From Rhodospirillales bacterium (GTDB lineage Bacteria > Pseudomonadota > Alphaproteobacteria > ATCC43930 > CGMCC-115725): 64,000 bases of DNA. Of the stretch, positions 60,538-64,000 are shown in pieces. Every line of letters begins with the position of its first letter. Positions within the stretch are counted from its first letter, which is position 1. The notes below the pieces were generated by a model, which saw only the letters and a program-made list of their open reading frames with translations, was not told the DNA's origin and made no database searches. The stretch spans positions 1 through 64,000 of the forward strand of contig DAHUYF010000158.1 in NCBI GenBank assembly GCA_027315365.1, in the 5' to 3' direction. The position numbers and the translations under genes are program-made.

Positions 60538-61797
60538 ATGAAGCTCATGTGGTTCCACCTGATGCCCTATACGCGCCTGCCGGAGGATTTCCGCGAGCGC
60601 CACAACTCGGTCTGGGTGGATCTCGACCGCCGCCTGTTCGACCCGGCCTTCGCCCACCAGCTCTACAACGAGTTCATGGACGAGCTGGAATACGCTGCCG
60701 CCCTGGGCTTCGACGCGATCTGCGTCAACGAGCATCACTCCAACGGCTACGGGCTGATGCCGTCGCCCAACCTCATCGCCGCGGCGCTGGCGCGGCGCAC
60801 ATCGGAGGCGGCAATCTGCGTCCTCGGCAACTCGCTGGCGCTCTACAACCCGCCGACGCGGGTGGCCGAGGAGATGGCGATGATCGACTGCATCTCCGGT
60901 GGCAGGCTGATCGCCGGCTTCCCGGTCGGCACGCCGATGGACACCTGCTACGCCTACGGCCAGAATCCGAGCCAGCTGCGCGCCCGCTATCTCGAAGCGC
61001 ATGACCTGGTGCTCGAGGCCTGGACGCGGAGCGAGACCTTCGCCTTCAACGGTCGCTTCAACCAGCAGCGCTACGTCAACATCTGGCCGCAGCCGCTGCA
61101 GCGGCCGCATCCGCCGATCTGGATCCCCGGCGGCGGCTCGGTCGAGACCTGGCAGTGGTGCGCCGCCCGCGACTACGTCTACTGCTATCTCTCGTATTTC
61201 GGCTACAAGGCCGGGCGCGAGACGATGATGGGCTTCTGGCGCGAGATGGAGCGGCTGGGCAAGGACCGCAATCCCTACCGCGCGGGCTTCCTGCAATTCG
61301 TCGGCGTCGCCGAGAGCCGCGAAGAGGCGATGAGGCTCTACAAGGAGCCGGCCGAATATTTCTACGGCCGCTGCCTGCACGTCGATCCGCGCTACGCCAA
61401 CCCGCCCGGCTACAACAGCGAGGCGACGCAGCGCGCCAAGATCACCTCGCAGGTCTCGCTCGCCGCACAGCGGTCGGCCACCATGACCGGCGGCGCGACC
61501 TGGGACGAGATCCTGGCCAAGGGCTTCGTCATCATCGGCTCGCCCGATGAGGTGGCGGAGCAGCTCCGCACGGTGGCCACCGACCTCAATGTCGGCCATC
61601 TCATGCTGCTGCTGCAATTCGGCAATATGAGCCGTGATCTCGCCGGATATAACTCGCGGCTCTTCGCCGAGCGCGTGCTGCCGCAGCTCCGCGGCCTGTT
61701 CGACGACGCCTGGCAGGACCGCTGGTGGCCGACGCCGCTGCCCAAGGCGGCGCGCGCGGTGCCGCAGCCGGTGGACGCGCGGGAAGCCGCGGAATGA
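60538..61797 (+). CDS. LLM class flavin-dependent oxidoreductase (bacterial luciferase-like)
   Basis: A 419-residue FMN-dependent monooxygenase of the luciferase-like family. Characteristic segments are NEHHSNGYGLMPSPNLIAAALARRT (about 62-86), DCISGGRLIAGFPVG (about 118-132), PIWIPGGGS (near 196) and a C-terminal IIGSPDEVAEQLR. Such enzymes oxidise alkanes, ketones, or sulfonates with reduced flavin supplied by a separate reductase; the reductase gene at 44.4 kb belongs to another pair. The ribosome site GGGGAGG fixes the start. It is coupled to the next hydrolase gene by ATGA. Confidence 0.92.
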   Translation: MKLMWFHLMPYTRLPEDFRERHNSVWVDLDRRLFDPAFAHQLYNEFMDELEYAAALGFDAICVNEHHSNGYGLMPSPNLIAAALARRTSEAAICVLGNSLALYNPPTRVAEEMAMIDCISGGRLIAGFPVGTPMDTCYAYGQNPSQLRARYLEAHDLVLEAWTRSETFAFNGRFNQQRYVNIWPQPLQRPHPPIWIPGGGSVETWQWCAARDYVYCYLSYFGYKAGRETMMGFWREMERLGKDRNPYRAGFLQFVGVAESREEAMRLYKEPAEYFYGRCLHVDPRYANPPGYNSEATQRAKITSQVSLAAQRSATMTGGATWDEILAKGFVIIGSPDEVAEQLRTVATDLNVGHLMLLLQFGNMSRDLAGYNSRLFAERVLPQLRGLFDDAWQDRWWPTPLPKAARAVPQPVDAREAAE

Positions 61798-62573
61798 GCG
61801 CGCCTGCCGAGCGCAGCGTCAGCGTCAACGGCGTGCCCTGCCGCATCTGGGAGAAAGGGCAGGGGAGCCCGGTCTTCTATCTCGCCGGGATTGCCGGATT
61901 GCCGCGCTGGACGCCCTTCCTCGACCGCCTCGCCGAGCGCCACCGCGTCGTCGTACCGTCGATCCCGGGATTTCCCGGCGCCGCCGGCCATGACCGGCTC
62001 GACCAGCCGCTCGACTGGGTGGCGGCGGTGCTCGACCTGCTGGAGGGCGCGGGGCTCGCCGGCGGCGATCTCATCGGCGCCTCGGTCGGCGGCACGCTGG
62101 CGGCGGAAGCGGCGGCGATGGCGCCCGGCCTGGTGCGCCGGCTGATGCTGATCGCGCCCTTCGGGCTCTATGACAAGGCATCGCCGCCTGCCGATCCCTG
62201 GGCGCAGAAGCCGGGAACGCTGCCCGCGCTGCTCTCGGCCCGGCCCGAGACCTATGCCGCCTTCGTCGCCCCGCCCGAGGGCAGCGACGTCGGCGAATGG
62301 TCGATTGCCGCGACCCGCGCCGGCGAGGCCGCGGCGCGGCTGCTCTGGCCGCTCGGCGACACAAGGCTCGAGCGCCGCCTCCACCGCATCCGCTGTCCGA
62401 CGCTGATCCTATGGGGCGCCGAGGACAAGGTGCTACGTCCGTCCTATGCCGAGCGCTTCGCCGCGGGGATTGCCGGCAAGAGCACGCTGCGCCTCATCCC
62501 CGACGCCGGCCATCTCGCCGATCTCGACGCGCCGGGCGCCGCGGCCGAGGCGGTGTTCGAGGCGCTGGACTGA
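61794..62573 (+). CDS. Alpha/beta hydrolase
   Basis: A 259-residue alpha/beta hydrolase with nucleophile Ser97 in IGASVGGTL, an acid in LWGAEDKV and the catalytic His in DAGHLADLD. It starts inside the stop codon of the luciferase-like monooxygenase gene, so the two act together, perhaps as monooxygenase then ester hydrolase. No peptide-type signal is present. A strong hairpin follows 27 bp after its stop. Confidence 0.9.
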   Translation: MSAPAERSVSVNGVPCRIWEKGQGSPVFYLAGIAGLPRWTPFLDRLAERHRVVVPSIPGFPGAAGHDRLDQPLDWVAAVLDLLEGAGLAGGDLIGASVGGTLAAEAAAMAPGLVRRLMLIAPFGLYDKASPPADPWAQKPGTLPALLSARPETYAAFVAPPEGSDVGEWSIAATRAGEAAARLLWPLGDTRLERRLHRIRCPTLILWGAEDKVLRPSYAERFAAGIAGKSTLRLIPDAGHLADLDAPGAAAEAVFEALD

Positions 62574-62600
62574 CCGGTTGCGGATAGACGACCAACGCGA

Positions 62601-62632
62601 AACGGCGTCCGGGGCGGGCCCCGGACGCCGTT
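62601..62632. terminator. Long perfect hairpin between convergent genes, probable bidirectional terminator
   Basis: A 15-base arm AACGGCGTCCGGGGC, a two-base centre GG and the exact reverse complement GCCCCGGACGCCGTT. It lies between the end of the rightward hydrolase gene and the end of the leftward small gene. It has no long T-run, so it may be a GC-rich L-shaped terminator or an RNA-stabilising structure serving both strands. Confidence 0.75.
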
Positions 62633-62663
62633 CGTGCTCGCGCGCCGGACGGGCGCCGGCGGC

Positions 62664-62906
62664 TCAGTCGAGCGCGCTGGCGCGCTGCGCGTAGTGCATG
62701 TGCACCGCGAGGCAGCGGTGGAACGTGCTGGGCACCTCGCGGCGGAACAGGCGGCCGAGCGGACGCCGCGCCGGCTGCACCGCGCGCGGCGCCGGATTGG
62801 CGGCGGGGGCGGGGGTCGGGGTGGGTGCCTGCGCCGGGCGGTCGGACCGGTGCGCCTTCAGCGCCTCGCTGATCGTCTTTGCATAGCCGGGGATCGTGAG
62901 TTCCAT
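62664..62906 (-). CDS. Small hypothetical protein (80 aa)
   Basis: An 80-residue basic protein: an amphipathic N-terminus (MELTIPGYAKTISEALKAHR), a middle Pro/Ala-rich linker (about 25-43) and a C-terminal RRPLGRLFRREVPSTFHRCL region. No family is recognised. A GGAG site about nine bases upstream and convergent placement beyond a strong hairpin support expression. Its 5' side faces the AT-rich island, which could hold its promoter. Confidence 0.6.
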   Translation of the reverse strand: MELTIPGYAKTISEALKAHRSDRPAQAPTPTPAPAANPAPRAVQPARRPLGRLFRREVPSTFHRCLAVHMHYAQRASALD

Positions 62907-63237
62907 GACAAGAGGCTCCTTCGGGCTGTTCTTGGCCTTAACAGAACGTTAACCCGCCCAAGAAGCCAAGGCCTTTTGTGTAAAAAATTGTAAGAATTTT
63001 ATTGAAAAAGCGGAACGAATTCCGGCGAAAACTCTAAGTACGCAGAATCGTAATGGTTTTCGGAACGTTAATATTAACCTTGATCTCTACAAGTCTATAA
63101 AAGTGGTGGGGCAGATATTCGCACATTGCATGACGCCGGCGCCTGCGCCGGCCTCGCTGCGGCCATTGCCGGGCCGGCTGGACGGCAACGCAGGTTGGGT
63201 GTAGGAGGCGCCGACACGAGGTGAAACGAGGCGAGCC
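62907..63237. other. AT-rich intergenic island with palindromes
   Basis: About 330 bp without a gene and with much lower GC than the rest of the window, especially 62970-63120. It includes the perfect palindrome GTTAATATTAAC (63067-63078), a nine-base direct repeat GAACGTTAA at 62944 and 63063, an AAGGCCTT palindrome (62968-62975), and the hexamer TATAAA at 63096 on the plus strand. It separates the divergent small gene and the VOC gene and probably contains both promoters and a regulator site. Confidence 0.6.
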
Positions 63238-63810
63238 ATGGCATCCCGAAGTGACGAATTGAAGAGCTACAAACGGCCGCAGGGGCTGCCGTTCCGCGTC
63301 AACAAGATCGGCCATGTCGTGCTCAATGTGAGCAATCTCGATCGCTCGGTGCGGTTCTATACGCAGCTTCTGGGATTCCATGTGTCGGACATCTATCCGG
63401 ACTCGATGGTGCCCGGCGGCATGGTGTTCATGCGCTGCAACGCCGACCATCACGGCGTCGCTCTGGTCGGCTCGCTCGCGCACGCCTCGGCGAGCGACGA
63501 GCTCAACCACATGGCCTTCGAGGTCTCGAGTCTCGATGAGGTGCTGCGCGCGCGCGATCATTTGCGCCGGCACGGCGTGACCATCGATTTCGAGGGCCGG
63601 CGCCGCGCCGGCTGCCAGATCGCCGTCGAGTTCCGCGATCCCGACGGGCATCGGCTGGAGATCTATTGGGGCCTCGACCAGGTCGGTAGCGATGGCATCG
63701 TCCGGCCGGAGAACGAATGGAAAGGCGCGCCGACGCTGGAGCAGGCGATCGCCGATCCCGTGCGCGGCCAGGACACCAGCCTGCGCGATCCCTCGTTGCT
63801 GCGCAACTAG
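63238..63810 (+). CDS. VOC superfamily protein (extradiol dioxygenase/glyoxalase-like)
   Basis: A 190-residue vicinal-oxygen-chelate protein. It has two beta-alpha-beta-beta-beta modules and metal ligands expected at His26 (KIGHVVLN), His91 (LNHMAFEV) and Glu141 (HRLEIYWG), as in catechol 2,3-dioxygenases and glyoxalase/fosfomycin families. The C-terminal extension (about 150-190) is not in minimal glyoxalases. It is probably a ring-cleavage dioxygenase or related lyase; the AT-rich island upstream likely controls it. Confidence 0.85.
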   Translation: MASRSDELKSYKRPQGLPFRVNKIGHVVLNVSNLDRSVRFYTQLLGFHVSDIYPDSMVPGGMVFMRCNADHHGVALVGSLAHASASDELNHMAFEVSSLDEVLRARDHLRRHGVTIDFEGRRRAGCQIAVEFRDPDGHRLEIYWGLDQVGSDGIVRPENEWKGAPTLEQAIADPVRGQDTSLRDPSLLRN

Positions 63811-63832
63811 ACGCCGATCGGCGGCCACGGCC

Positions 63833-63857
63833 GCCGGCTCGTCTCCCGGGAGCCGGC
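63833..63857 (+). promoter_or_regulatory. Hairpin that would cover the ribosome site of the next gene
   Basis: GCCGGCTC and its reverse complement GAGCCGGC are separated by nine bases. The second arm includes GGGAG, the ribosome-binding site six bases before the ATG of the following gene, so folding would hide it. Alternatively it may serve as a weak terminator after the VOC gene. Confidence 0.5.
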
Positions 63858-63858
63858 T

Positions 63859-64000
63859 ATGGACGATCAACACGCGGCCATCGCCTTCCTCTCGGCGGGA
63901 GAGAGCTACGGCCTTCCCGGTGCCGCGGTCGAGCAGATCGTCACCCATTGCTCGATCGTCTTTGTCGTGGGTGAGCGTGCCTACAAACTGAAGCGGGCGG
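63859..64000 (+). CDS. Bifunctional aminoglycoside phosphotransferase/ATP-binding protein, N-terminus only
   Basis: The first 47 codons of a protein that runs past the window edge. The segment AGESYGLPGAAVEQIVTHC-x-IVFV-x-GERAYKLKRA matches the N-terminus of the two-domain proteins with an aminoglycoside-phosphotransferase-like part and an AAA kinase-like part (COG2187/COG0645 type), as known from general familiarity. Their role is unclear. The ribosome site lies within a hairpin. Confidence 0.75.
   Translation, partial: MDDQHAAIAFLSAGESYGLPGAAVEQIVTHCSIVFVVGERAYKLKRA

Noticed and set aside
1-64000. CRISPR arrays, insertion sequences, phage genes, tRNA or rRNA genes
   Set aside because: No regularly spaced repeats, transposase or integrase motifs, or cloverleaf/rRNA-like sequence were noticed on either strand by reading.

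Overview
The window is one uninterrupted stretch of very GC-rich bacterial DNA (third codon positions almost all G or C). Genes are tightly packed, stop/start overlaps of the ATGA or GTGA type are frequent, and many long false frames lie antisense to real genes. Gene content (aerobic phenylacetyl-CoA epoxidase with PaaX, CoxMSL-type molybdenum hydroxylase, Liv transporter, TAXI-type binding protein, bactofilin, the two-domain phosphotransferase/ATPase at the right edge) points to an aerobic, metabolically versatile alphaproteobacterium, most like a soil or water Rhodospirillales/Hyphomicrobiales member. The genus cannot be fixed from this window. No rRNA, tRNA, CRISPR array, transposase, integrase or replication origin was seen, so it reads as chromosomal accessory metabolism rather than a mobile island.

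Layout. 1-8.7 kb: quinone oxidoreductase (cut by the edge) coupled to an alpha/beta hydrolase, a FUSC exporter, a periplasmic cytochrome c, a DHA2 drug exporter, an ABC half-transporter and a bactofilin. 8.4-15.5 kb: leftward run paaX-paaABCDE, hot-dog thioesterase, amidase and a small protein. paaA to paaD overlap one another, and a perfect inverted repeat lies just upstream of paaA. The later Paa enzymes (PaaK, G, Z, J, H, F) are not here. 15.6-22.3 kb: rightward GMC oxidoreductase, aldehyde dehydrogenase, maleylacetate reductase, hydroxyquinol-type intradiol dioxygenase and MFS importer; the two middle enzymes form the lower hydroxyquinol pathway to 3-oxoadipate. 22.4-28.3 kb: a small membrane protein, a lactonase-like hydrolase, then a three-gene operon of a degenerate ExeA-type ATPase anchored to a periplasmic Sel1 module, a TAXI binding protein and a peptide-type binding protein, none with a permease nearby. 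This is the least explained part.

28.5-40.4 kb: zinc alcohol dehydrogenase, ferritin-like diiron protein, a HyuA/HyuB pair resembling acetone/acetophenone carboxylase with a gamma-like zinc domain fused to HyuB, an acyl-CoA synthetase, and a Tat-exported isoquinoline-1-oxidoreductase-like molybdoenzyme with its 2Fe-2S subunit. 40.7-47 kb: leftward livHMGF without a binding-protein gene, a two-component flavin monooxygenase and its TetR regulator, with a promoter and palindromic operator visible between them. 47.1-52.9 kb: rightward CoxM-CoxS-CoxL-type hydroxylase whose first gene appears to start at CTG, then an AsmA-like protein. 52.9-62.6 kb: aldehyde dehydrogenase, tannase-family esterase and SDR leftward; dienoyl-CoA-reductase-like SDR and AidB-type acyl-CoA dehydrogenase rightward; glycosyltransferase leftward; luciferase-like monooxygenase and alpha/beta hydrolase rightward, closed by a strong hairpin. 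62.6-64 kb: a small gene, the one AT-rich intergenic island of the window, a VOC protein and the start of a phosphotransferase/ATPase.

As a whole the region looks like a collection of catabolic modules for aromatic, ketone and esterified compounds with their transporters. Substrates are inferred from families; none can be proven from the sequence alone.
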